The translations under genes were made by a program, and so were the position numbers. The notes under the pieces are model-generated. The model had not been told where the DNA came from. It saw only the letters and a list, made by a program, of their open reading frames with translations, and ran no database searches. A DNA stretch of 64,000 nucleotides from NCBI RefSeq assembly GCF_001619985.1, contig NW_017264197.1:186001-250000 (forward strand), written 5' to 3'. This DNA comes from Xylona heveae TC161 (taxonomy: Eukaryota; Ascomycota; Xylonomycetes; Xylonales; Xylonaceae). Shown piece by piece: positions 10,049-20,601 of the stretch. Position 1 is the first letter of the stretch; the number at the start of each line of letters is the position of its first letter.

Positions 10049-11715
10049 ATGTTCGTGTTCGTGTAGATGTAGATGTAGCCCAGACGGATCAACGTCGGGC
10101 TCTACTTCTTCAGCGGGCTCATTAATAAAAGACTCGGATGGTTCGTAAGTCTCAGGCTCAGGCTCAAGATCAGGGCCAGGACCAGGATGCCGAAGGGCGA
10201 CTTGCTCGGTATCGCCAACGCTAGGAGAGCCAGACGATGATGATGCAGAAATGGGCGTAGGCGGAGAGAATTTGAGAATGGGACTTTGTGGAGAAGTAGC
10301 GGCTTGGACAGCTGCTCTACTACTACCACCGCTACCACTGCCAGTAAATGTATCTGGACGAGTACTACTGCTAGTACCGTGGGCGGAAGAATGGATAATA
10401 CGACGAGGACGGCGACGACGAGCAGATGGAGGATGAGGAGAAGCAGGAGGACTTTGTGGAGATGAAGACAAGTCTGGATGACTTGGCGACGGGCTTCGAG
10501 ATGGACTTGGACTGGCATGGTGAAGTCGATGGCGATCGTGATGGCGAGTGTGATGATGGTGGTAGGCATGATGACTGCGATCGTAATCATAATCTGTACC
10601 ATCTGCATCGACAGAGCCGTCGTCGTTGTCGCCATCACTAGGTGTCGGACTCGTTGGACTGGTGAGACTATTTGGAGAATGAAGACTATTTGGAGAAGTG
10701 GGACTAAGGAGTCCGTCTCCATTTGCATCGGAGGTCTGGTACCGATGAGGCGAGGACAATGGTGAATGCTGAAGATGGCGTCGTTGTCGAACATGTTCGT
10801 TTCCGGGAGTGTGACTTGCCACGGCTGCCCCGGTTCCTGTTCCTGTGACTGTGCCAGATTCTGTCGACGAACCAGTTGCAGTAGTTGCACCTCGTCCTCC
10901 TCGTCCTCCCCCTCCAAAGAAGAAGCTTCCGCCGATTCCGCCCAGACTGGAATAGCTCTTTTTACTCTGATGTTTATGCGGCTGCGGTTGGGGCGACAGC
11001 TGCTGCTGCTGCTGCTGCGGCTTCTGATATCCATAGTACTGATTCCGATAATGCCGCGAGGATCCAGATGAGTCTGGGCTCAGTGGACTCAATGGACTTC
11101 CTGGGCTTGCTGGCGGCGTTTCTGTTTCTGCCTCGGTTTCAAACGCAGAGCCCTTGAGTCCCTGTGACCGTGCCAGCATGCCTTGGATCAGAGGTAACTC
11201 GAGATAGTTGGAGCTCGCAGAGGCAGCGCCGCGCGAGAAGAGGACCAGGCCGAGACACACAAGTACAAGAATGGACTGGACGATCGACATGCGCTTCTGA
11301 AAGACGACTTCGTCTGCGAGGATGCGGAGGCGGGCACTGACGGCGACGATTTCGCGCTGCGACTGTTCGCGTTGGCTCTCGAGCTCAATGACAGTCGAGT
11401 GCCAGATTTGCTCGTACTGTTGGCGGAACCCGCGAAGCTCGGCGAGGACGGTGGTGTTGAGGTTTTCAAGAAATGAAGTGGTTTTGGTGAGTTGCCGTTT
11501 TTCGACTTTGCTGAATGCGTCGCGGAGGATCCGGGATTGATCTTCAATGTATTGCAGCGAGAGCGTTGCATTGGTTTCAAGTAGCTGGAGGCGCTTGTGC
11601 ACGGTCTTGAAGAAACTTTCTTGTGTGGTTGGCATGGATGGAGGTGGAGCCTGTTGAGTTTGAGTTTGTGGGGCTCCTTGTGACCCTTGATTAGGGGGTG
11701 TCTGCGAACGATGTG

Positions 11716-11750
<35 letters not shown>

Positions 11751-13855
11751 TGTTGGTCGGGCAGATGGACCTGGGATGATGGAGAGCCTGCGTCTGATTT
11801 AGGATGGCCCTGAGCAGATGGACCTGTAGGTGGTGACGCTGTCTCTCTACCCTTGTCTCGAGACAAAGATGATGATGATGATGATGACGGAGTAGTCGAT
11901 GACGGAGGAGGAACCACGGAATGATCGTCGAATGCGCGTTCAGAACCTGTAGTTGATTCTCTCCGTGTTGATGATTGTGCTCTACGCTTTGATTCTGACG
12001 CCTTTGGAGACTGGAACGGCTGGCACACCAGCCCAGAGGGGCTCCAAGGAAGGAGCACAGCTTGTAATTCTGAAAAAGACCTTCGATCAAACGGCGTAAT
12101 GAAGTCTACCAGCTGGTCCAGCTGTTGTGTCGTTTGTGTGCTGTCCTGGGCATAACCGTCCCTTGTTGACCCCCTCTCGCCATTTCCGCTTTCCCTCGCC
12201 GGAGGAACAGTATGTTCAGCGGCCTCCGACAGCTTCTGCTCCTCCGCACTTGGCTTTTGAGACTCGGAAGCCTTGGCTTCCTTTCTGCCAGTGGCTTTCT
12301 CCAGCGCCACCGCCTCTGGCACAATCGTCTCCCCTGCATCCACCGCTCCTTGTGCCAGGTACTCATCTAGATACTCATCATCGTCCTCTCTCGCCGCTTC
12401 TTCTTGCTGGTATCTAAACTCCTCCATCATTGTCGTACCATGCACTCTGAGCAGACTGATCGGACAGTAAAACTCGTGACCAAAATGCGACAGCACCTCA
12501 ATGCGGAGATAGCGCGTCCAGATGAGCGGGTTTTCAATCAAGAACGCTTGAAGCTCACGGGTATTGCGAGCTTCAAAGGTTCCCAGAGTTTTCCATCTGT
12601 CCAGCTTCACGGGATATCGATCCGACACACTAACCCTAAATGTGCGGAACATGGAGCTGAAAAATTCAAAATTCGCAAGGACAATTGTATCGATGAGAAT
12701 CTCGTCGCAAAGCTCGACAATGAAGAATTTGTTGCTCACAGAGCATTCGTTGAGCATATAGCTGTCCTTGTTCTCCACCAGAATCGAGGAAGATCCTTTG
12801 GTCTTGGGATTTGTTTTGAGAATGGTGGCAGCGCAATCAAAAGAAGCATAGTTGAAGCGTTCCTTGGACGTTGTTCCTGCTTCACGAGCGCGGGATCGCA
12901 CGCCGCTATGGTCGGCCTTTTGCGCCGCAGCTGTTCGTCGCCCGTTCCGATTGTTAGATTCTGAATCAATCGCTTTGCCTTGCCACGTTGGCGTTTCTGT
13001 CCTTTGCGGCCCACTTTCTCCAAAACCCCCAAAGTAATCAAGCTCAATCTCTGCGTCTTCGCCCAGAGAATCAAGAGCATTATTAATATTAGACGGTCGC
13101 CGACGCGCCGTATTCCCGTATTCCGCTGCATGTCTCCCCTTGCCAACGTTTTCTTCGGATTGACCCGCCTGGGCCAGATTACGCTTCTTCCAGTCTTCAA
13201 ATGATAGGAAATTCGCATTGTCGAGCGGAGAGTCGTCAGTGTCTACATCTCCGCCGTCGTGCGGAGTGGCCGAGCTGCTGCTGGTTCTGTCATCGGGGGA
13301 AATACTCGAGGAACTGCTCACTGCTGTTTCTGTAGATGTTGCAGGGTTGCCGCCGGGAATTGATGATTCTGTCGGGTGTAGAGATGCTTGGGCTGCCGGT
13401 TCTTCTATTGCTCCCCCATTTGTTGTGTGGCTCGGTCCATTGTCTGCTGCAGGTGATGCCGCGACGGAACCGCAGGCGCTCATCCCAGAATCTTGACTGG
13501 CCACTGTACTTGTCACAGTGAGACTGGAATCGCCTGATGGTGCTGCTGCATGACCCGCGGGAGTGGGCGCGGCGTCTCTTCCATCCTCATTTGCCGTTGG
13601 TGTCGAGGACACCTCTGCCGCTTGCCAGCTCGTCTTGAAGCATTGTTGAGGAAGTGTATGCGTGATGTAATTGACTGTACGCGAAGGGCATGTCGAAACC
13701 GTCCAAGGGGTTGGCTGATGCCCAGCGACGGTGCCAGATAAGCTACTGCTGCTGCCCCGGTTGGCGGTCACGGCTCCATCGGCCAGGGAGAGTAAGAGGG
13801 CCAAAAGCCAGAGGGAGCCGTAGGCTGTAAGCTCATGGCGACTGAGATTCAGCAT
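9896..13855 (-). CDS. slp1: SUN-domain protein of the Slp1/SUCO (Opt) family
   Basis: One uninterrupted frame of 1319 residues. A signal peptide is seen at residues 1-30 (LWLLALLLSLADG). A Ser/Thr-rich lumenal linker follows. The SUN-like domain lies near residues 330-475 (NYASFDCAATI, ENKDSYMLNEC, FIVELCDEILIDTIVLANFEFFSS, RYLRIEVLSHFGHEFYCPISLLRVHG). A coiled-coil stretch around 740-850 precedes a membrane segment near 857-875 (IVQSILVLVCLGLVLF). Yeast Slp1 sits in the ER and nuclear envelope, where it works with Emp65 in protection and folding of membrane proteins. Two features are unusual: a polyglutamine run from a pure CAG repeat near 11718-11748, and a tail of about 440 residues after the membrane segment, rich in Ser, Pro, His and Asp. 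Several long frames in other phases and strands here are shadows. Confidence 0.9.
11718..11748 (-). repeat. CAG trinucleotide repeat in coding sequence
   Basis: About ten uninterrupted GCT units on the plus strand read as CAG glutamine codons in the SUN-domain protein, with further CAG/CAA codons on the flanks. It lies in the low-complexity linker between the SUN domain and the coiled coil, so length variation would not disturb a folded domain. Confidence 0.85.
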
Positions 13856-14877
13856 CGTATACGCGTACGCATCTTCAGCGTTGCCCTCTGTGCAGCTTGA
13901 ATGATGCAGATTGGCTGAAGTTTGAAGTTGAAGGTCGTCGGCTCGATAGGGAAGAGTTGCACCGCCATCCAGATTTCTTTTATCGATAGGGGTCTAGTGG
14001 CTGTACTATAACTACACCGCTCAAACACCACACTATTCTAGTAAAAGACTTGTTTCAATTTCATTGTCCCTGTATACTTTCCCTTTCTTGTCTTAAGGGA
14101 AACAATCATGGAGAACAGTTACAGTGTTCTATGCTATCACTCTTGCAAAGCCTTAGAGATTTGACGCGTAGTATGACGACACCGTAGCATTTGTAGATGC
14201 ATGTGATGCGACATCTCACACTTGACTTTCGCCCTTCCCAAAACAAGATACTATGCGATTGTGAGCACTTTCATGGAGAGCATTGATGAATTGAACGTCA
14301 AGCTATTCATTATTTCAATGTGCCATGTGCTATTATACCCTCATCCCTTCTCGAGTCTATAGAATGCCAAAAGAGCCACCATTTTCGTAAAGCGCGTAGA
14401 TGTATCATCGTCATCAACCATGATAGCCCATAAATACCCTGACCATGCAGACCACTGTCATCGACACCCTCAAAGCAGAGCTGCCAACGTCAACACTCGT
14501 GACACCAAACCTGGCCTTTTCCAGGCTCCCCGTCAGAGGCATTGTATATACCCGTGCAAGAAGAAACGCCATGTGAATGTATGCAACCCTTTTCCCTGTC
14601 CCTGGTATGTATGCAAGTAAACATATTTCTTTGGAAAATGCATAAGAAAGGGCGAAAAAGGGTGCCAACGCCAGTAAAGTACCTGGATAGATGCATGAAT
14701 ATGCCGCCGAAAGTAGACAATCAAAACACCAAACTCCGCCTTTTGTTTGTTATGGCAACCGTAAAGCATGAAAAAAAAAAAAATAGCAGCAAGATTCCAC
14801 TGAAAAGCCTTCTCCTCCTTTGTTTGAAACATTAGATGGCCCCAATGTGCCCTTCTCCTATATCACATCCCTTGCGA
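13856..14877. other. Spacer: SUN-gene promoter and USP 3' region
   Basis: About 1.0 kb without a convincing frame. The part next to 13855 is the promoter and leader of the SUN-domain gene. The part next to 14877 is the AT-rich 3' region of the deubiquitinase gene. Short overlapping frames around 14414-14835 on both strands show no family resemblance. Confidence 0.5.
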
Positions 14878-17536
14878 TTACATGATAGAACACTCCCGCT
14901 CAGGTCTTTCTTTAGGCAGTCGAGTTCGACTACGTAGCCGCTTTTCCTTTTTGCGCTGCTTTCCCTTTTCTTTGTCCTTGTCCTTGTCCTTCTCCAGCGC
15001 TTGACTGATATCTGACCGGAAAGAGGAACCAACCGAACCTGGCGGGCCGCCATTGCCATCCTCAACGGTAGCTTCACCATTCGGTTCGGCAGTAGCAAGT
15101 TTGTCCCTGCTGAGACGAGCTGACAGCCTTGATATGGTGCCTGCAAATGTGCGTTCGCCTGATTGGCTCGGAGGTCGACTTTTGGATGGCGACTTCAAGG
15201 TCTTCGACCCTGACCTCGAGGGCACGGATGCATCACCAGGGGTTTCCTCGCTCGGAGTTATAGCGCCACTAGGGACTTGCAGGCTACTTTGATCAAATTG
15301 GATACTTCTTCTTCGGTCACTCGACCAGCTTGTTCGACCCCGAGGATCAGCATCATAATTGGTGAGCTCGAAACTTGGATTACGGGACTGATAATCTTCG
15401 GTCACGCCCTCACGGACGTCGCTTAGAGTCAGGCTGCCCGTACCCCAGTCTCGATTTTGGGACTGATTGTGGCGGTCCGTCGAATGGTGATTATAAGAGT
15501 CGTAGTAATCATGTGAGTGGCCATGTTCACTGTAAGAGGGGGGCCGATCATGCTCGTGGTCATAGGGAGGCGTATCATCCGTTTCCTCCTCAATCGGCTG
15601 AACCTGGTAAAAGAGCAAATACGGTGTCTCCTCCCGCAAAGCTTTCTTGATGTCAATAAATTTGACGCGTTCTCTTGCGAGATCATCAAATCGCATCCAT
15701 CGCTCCTCGGGACACTCCAATGAAAGAGAATCTTTTGAGAGCTCTTCAGCATTGGGAGCCTCGCCGCGTACCAGCGAGACATAATGTCCAGAATCGAGAG
15801 AAGAGCCTCGGTGGCAGACAACAGATTGAAGACAAAGCTTGAAATTTCCAAACAATGGAGCATCTTCGTCCATGCGATCGTCTTGAATAAAGTGGGGCAG
15901 GCCTATTTCGAGCGGAATATCGACATAGGTATTTAGTCGTGTAGGTCTGCCGTTCGGTTGCATAAAGTATCTCTTTAGGCAGAGACCTAATAAAGGCCGC
16001 TTAGAGGCCAAATGCGCAGCCACTTGAGCATCATTGGTTGGGCTGTTGTCAGTGTACCAGGCTGCAGCAAAGTCAGACTTTCTTGAAACAAGATGAAAAG
16101 GTTAGGTATAATAAACTTACGAATTAAGCTGAAAAACTGCCAGGCAGGCATCATGACCTCTTTTCGAATGGACGACTTCCGCCGTGGGCCAGCTCTCTCA
16201 GAAGAATTTGCTTCTTCAACTACGCGATCACGGATGATGCTGGGGGCTCGATGCCGTGAGATTGCCGGTCGTAATGGCGACGCGTTGGTGGGAGTTTGCG
16301 ACAGTGGAGAAGATGGGCTCGAAGGGCGGGAACCCAGCTCAACGGCCTCTACTTTCTCATGGTGATATCCGAGAGCCTTGGAAGAATCTGCCGATCTGAC
16401 GGACGTCTGTGTCTGCCTCCTTTCGAGATGCCGTCTCACGTCGATTCGGTTATTGAAATACGTCTCCAGGCAGTCTTCCAGCGTTATGACTTTGTTCTCC
16501 TCAAGATCTGTCGGAATTGCGACTTCGAGCAGGCGTTCGTTTACAAACTTGTGATCGTCGGCCGCTTCTTCCTTGCCTGTATGGAAAATATCCATCTTGA
16601 GGGTTAAGAGCGGTAGCATCAGGGTTCCGGTGATGAAGGTGAAGGCCTCCGAGGCGTCTTGCTGTCGCAACTTGGCGGCTTCGTCCCAGCCGCATGCCGC
16701 GATCGCTTCTTGTAAATGCTGAGTCTGCAAAAAAAAATTGTCTGTGAGTATATATGTCCTCGAGCTTCCGCGTACTGACACGCTTACAATATCTGTAGTA
16801 ATAAGTTTGCCTGAGCGGAGCATATTGACCCACAGCCGCAGTAAAATCGACAGCCTTTTCCGGGGTTCATCCTCGAATGTGTTGCATAATATTGGTTCGA
16901 ACCCTTCCAGCCGGGCAAACATGGCAAAAAGAAGGGCGTCCAGATAGCACGTTACGCTATCCCTGTTGACCGCGCCCAGTAGCTTGACATTACGGTCATA
17001 GTCTCGTATTATTCCGCCCGCGGATTCTTCGAGGAGGACGAGGAACTCAAAGGCCTTGTCCGCATCACCATTGGCATATATAGATCGTAGAGCGTAGGCC
17101 GCTTGTGGTTCTCCGAGCGTGGTAACACCGACCGACTGTAGTCGTTGCACAAGAGCCTTGACCTGTGGGCGCATTAACGACCGCCATCCTTACGAGCCTC
17201 TTCAGGAATGAATTATACCTTCTTCTCATCTTCCTTGTCGAGCTTCTTCCGATCCGTTATTGTGAATAGACCGTACAAGTCGCCATGGGCAACTTTTGGC
17301 TATATGAGAGAAAAACGCCAACGTTAGCTTTGAGGCGTGGATAAACAAAGAGGTGCAAGAGGTTTCTTGGTTCCCGGAATCAAAAACAGTTGCAGGACAC
17401 TTTGTTGATAAGCTCGCAAGGTAAGTTATGGAGTGTTTGTGTCCAAAGCATTCGTTGAAGTGCGTCGTACCTTTTTCAGCAGGCTGCCACTTGTGCGCTT
17501 GTCACGCCGGCTAAGAAACCGATTAATCCCGCTCAT
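14878..17536 (-). CDS. Ubiquitin-specific protease (C19) with C-terminal CaaX box
   Basis: Cleaves ubiquitin from conjugates. Five exons, 769 residues: 17536-17471, 17299-17219, 17162-16788, 16724-16121, 16061-14878. The start MSGINRFLSRR lies in a short first exon; exon 2 reads HGDLYGLFTITDRKK. The Cys box is NRDSVTCYLDALLF with nucleophile Cys121. QQDASEAFTFI is the second conserved block. The KRPLLGLCLKRYF block follows exon 5 (PWYTDNSPTNDAQ), and the His box is DSGHYVSLVRG with His468. The catalytic core is split by a disordered Ser-rich insert (about 265-360). After the core comes a 250-residue disordered tail ending in a polybasic, Lys-rich stretch and the last four residues CSIM. CSIM fits a prenylation motif with Met favouring farnesyl, so membrane anchoring is inferred. 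The nearest yeast UBP is uncertain. Confidence 0.9.
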
Positions 17537-18232
17537 CCTCACTCGATGCGAGGAGAAAGGAGGATGGGCGAGAGATGACCAAAGCCCCGCAGATTGAAAC
17601 TTTGGTATTAAATATTATAATCAGCTCGTTTGGAACTGTCGTGGAGAGAAGAGAGCCCCTCGTTGAGGGGTTAAGGTTGGAGGGCTGTTTGCGGGGGTTT
17701 CAGTTTGGGCGAGCGAGTCGCGAGAGGGTCCAAGTGCCTAACGGCCGACGGGTGACGACAGGTGACGAAGCATGGTCTCTAGTGCTGAGATATGAACTAG
17801 GGAAGATCCGAAAGTCGGTATAAAAAAACGCAGCGGTATTAGAAGAATAAAAGAGATCTAAGCCTCAAACCCCTGAGCGGCGAAGATCTGGAAAGTTGAC
17901 GTGCCTACCTTAGTTACTTTGGCGGGGGGGAAACTTGGCTGGATGTTGCTCTGGGACGAAGTTCTGGCCAGTACCCTCGCGGAGATCGCCGTCGGAGGTT
18001 CCTGACGAGTGTCACTTCCGAGATTACACTTGCCCCGTTGTAGTCTAGCTCCATGTCTTCGCTTACTATTCCCCTTTTGGACTTTTGCTCTCTTGCGTCT
18101 GCATCTCCATCAACTTCCAATATCACGACGAACAATCAGCAGCTCCCTCTCCGATTTGACTTTGGCAACCTATCCTCTGATCCCTCTTAGCCACGTCAAG
18201 GGGGCATCAGACATTGCCATTGATAGCTCAAC
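17537..18232. promoter_or_regulatory. Bidirectional promoter region, USP and uL5m
   Basis: About 700 bases separate the two divergent starts, so both promoters must lie here or overlap. A 45-codon frame at 18054-18191 on the plus strand precedes the uL5m start and could act as an upstream frame if transcribed. Nothing else is apparent. Confidence 0.5.
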
Positions 18233-19394
18233 ATGGCTATTCGGGAATTCGCCAGCAGACTCGCAATCGCCGGGTTCAGAGATGCCCGACCAAGGCTCTC
18301 CTCCGCAGTCTGCCTGACCGGCCACCGCAACGTGTCGAGCAGCTCATCATCCTCCGCTCCCTCTTCCGCCGCTGCAGCTGAGCTGGCTGATCTCGAGCAA
18401 TCTTCATCATTATCAGCTCCTCTTCCCTCTGAAGATGTCGTGAAATCCTTCGACCCGGTCAAGCAGACCAGAGAACGAAAAGAACAACTCCCAGCTAGCA
18501 GGTTCGTCACCTGTCCCATTCCTTCGCGTTTCTTTACAGAGATTGCCATTGTTCTTTTTTTTTCTAACCTGTTCGACATCAAGATATAATTTCCGCCCAC
18601 CAAAGTATTACCGCGGTCCCTTCCACCCGCACCAGCCGCCGAGCCCATCTGCGCCCGAATCGCGGGAATTCGTCCCCGGCCCATTCTCCGACCCGCGTCT
18701 CGCACAGACATACACGAGCACCATTGAACCCGATCTTATGACGCTCACATACCAACACCTGCCTCCAGGATTCCGCCCGCCGCCCAAGGCGCCGAGATTA
18801 CGGACGTGGGACGGCACTTCTCCGTACCACAAGAACCGGCCTGCGCGAGGACCCCGAGGAGGTGCTGTCCTGCGACTGCTCAAGCAGCACCGCACATTCC
18901 GCAACGTCCCCGAGCTGACGGGGATTACGGTGCACACCATGGTTCCCAAGGCGCAGGAGGACAGCGGACACTTGCACGTTGCCGGCATGATTCTGCAGGC
19001 CATTACGAATGTGCGCGCGACCGCACACAAGGCTCGACACTCGGTCAACACCTGGGATCTGCGCGAGGGTCGCTGGGTTTCCCTCACATGCGACCTCAAG
19101 GGCGAGGAGATGCACCACTTCCTCGGCAAGTGTATCGACCTGGTCTTGCCCAAGATCAAGGACTGGAGGGGCGTCCGCGGAAGCACTGGCGACAGCAGCG
19201 GCAACATCACTTTTGGCTTGACCTCGGAGGCCATTGCCATGTTCCCGGAGATTGAAATCAACTATGACATGTACCCGCCTCAAATGATTCCCGGTCTGCA
19301 CATCACCATCAAGACCTCGGCCACCAACGACCGTGACGCCCGATTGTTGCTCAGCGCCATGGGTATTCCGTTCTACGGCAAACTTGTCGATTAA
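18233..19394 (+). CDS. mrpl7: Mitochondrial large ribosomal subunit protein uL5m
   Basis: Component of the mitochondrial 54S subunit central protuberance. Two exons (18233-18501 and 18584-19394) give 359 residues; the splice joins LPASR to YNFRPPKYYRGPF. The N-terminus MAIREFASRLAIAGFRDARPR is a plausible presequence: Arg-rich, few acidic residues and amphipathic. The uL5 fold is seen from about residue 150: LLKQHRTFRNVPELTGITVHTMVP in the first half, then ITFGLTSEAIAMFPEIEINYD and GLHITIKTSATNDRDARLLLSAMGIPF in the second, matching yeast MrpL7. The start is the first ATG in frame and follows the shared promoter with the deubiquitinase. No oddities in sequence or length. Confidence 0.93.
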
Positions 19395-20601
19395 ATTGTT
19401 TACGCCAACCCCCTCCCACTTGATTTAGCTTTGTTCAGCGCACTGCACCTCTGCTACACTCAATTCACGTACCGGTACTTTGTATCTATATCACCCAATC
19501 TCTCATCCATCCATCCATCCATCTTCTCCAACCCTACCATATTTCTCTTCCACCATCCAACTACCTTACCTACTGTACTGTACTATACACCCCTCCTAAC
19601 CTACCCTTGAATCTCTCATCTACCATCCTTCATCACCACATCATCCTAAACCTCCCCCTTTTATATATATATATATATATATATACAATACAACCCCTGC
19701 TGCTCTTGATATATAAGTCACCGAGCCGAACCATACTTTTTCCCACATGAAGGGCCTCTGATCCTTTCTTTTGTTGTCTGCTTGTAGCTTTAGATTTATC
19801 TGTTTATTTTATTCTATTTTGTTTTATTTTATCTGTTCATCTTATTTTATTCTATCTTATCCATTTATTTATTTATTTTATTTTTTCCCTCCCTTGATCT
19901 ATCTCATTTCTCATATGGTTGCTTGGCTGAACTCCCTCCCCTGTCCTATCTCCTTTCTCCAATGGTTGCTTGGTTGCTTACTTCTGTTGCTCTACGGGTT
20001 GATTTGCAATAATCTGCGCATAGAATCAAGCGCATGCAGCAATTTTCTCCATCTGCGTCCAACTGCGTAATCCGTAAGAAAAGACTCAGGTTCCAATAGT
20101 AGTCATAAAAGAATTTTCTACGGTCTTTTACCAATCACTTTTCACAATCAAACGATGCAGTTGCTTGACGATGGCAATATGGCAATATGGCAATAATCTT
20201 TTTTTCAGCATTGGATTCCATCATTACGCCTCCCCGCTTTACTTCATTAGATTCTAAACCCGTACTCCCTTCCCTCCCTACCTCGCCCCCGGGCCGCACA
20301 TTACCCTACCGTGTCCATTGACGGGAAAAGTTCCAACGAAAAAAAACTATGTACAAAAGTTTTCCTGTCCGCCTCATAAAATGAATGAATGAATGATGAA
20401 AAAGGAAAAAACGGGCTATGATCCTGCTACGGTCGTAAGATGCAATGCAACATAGATGTGAATAGACGTGATTAGAAAATATGGGGAAAATTGGAAAATC
20501 AGAAAAATAAAAGGTAGTATTGGAAAAACAGAAAAGGGGAAAAGGAAGAAAGGGGGGGAAAAAAGGCGTAATCGCGTAATTCCGTATACATCTCAGCATT
20601 G
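19395..20601. other. Convergent spacer with microsatellites
   Basis: About 1.2 kb between the ends of uL5m and ste11. It has a (TA)n tract at 19662-19685, an ATCC repeat near 19505-19525 and TTTTAT/TTTAT-rich sequence at 19795-19885. No gene is visible; frames here are low-complexity by-products. Confidence 0.6.

Noticed and set aside
10102-11034. 310-residue minus-strand frame in the SUN gene region
   Set aside because: It is another phase of the low-complexity tail, Leu/Ser/His-rich, without its own start context.
11188-12090. 300-residue minus-strand frame
   Set aside because: It overlaps the SUN protein frame where the coiled coil and polyglutamine lie; alternative-phase artefact.
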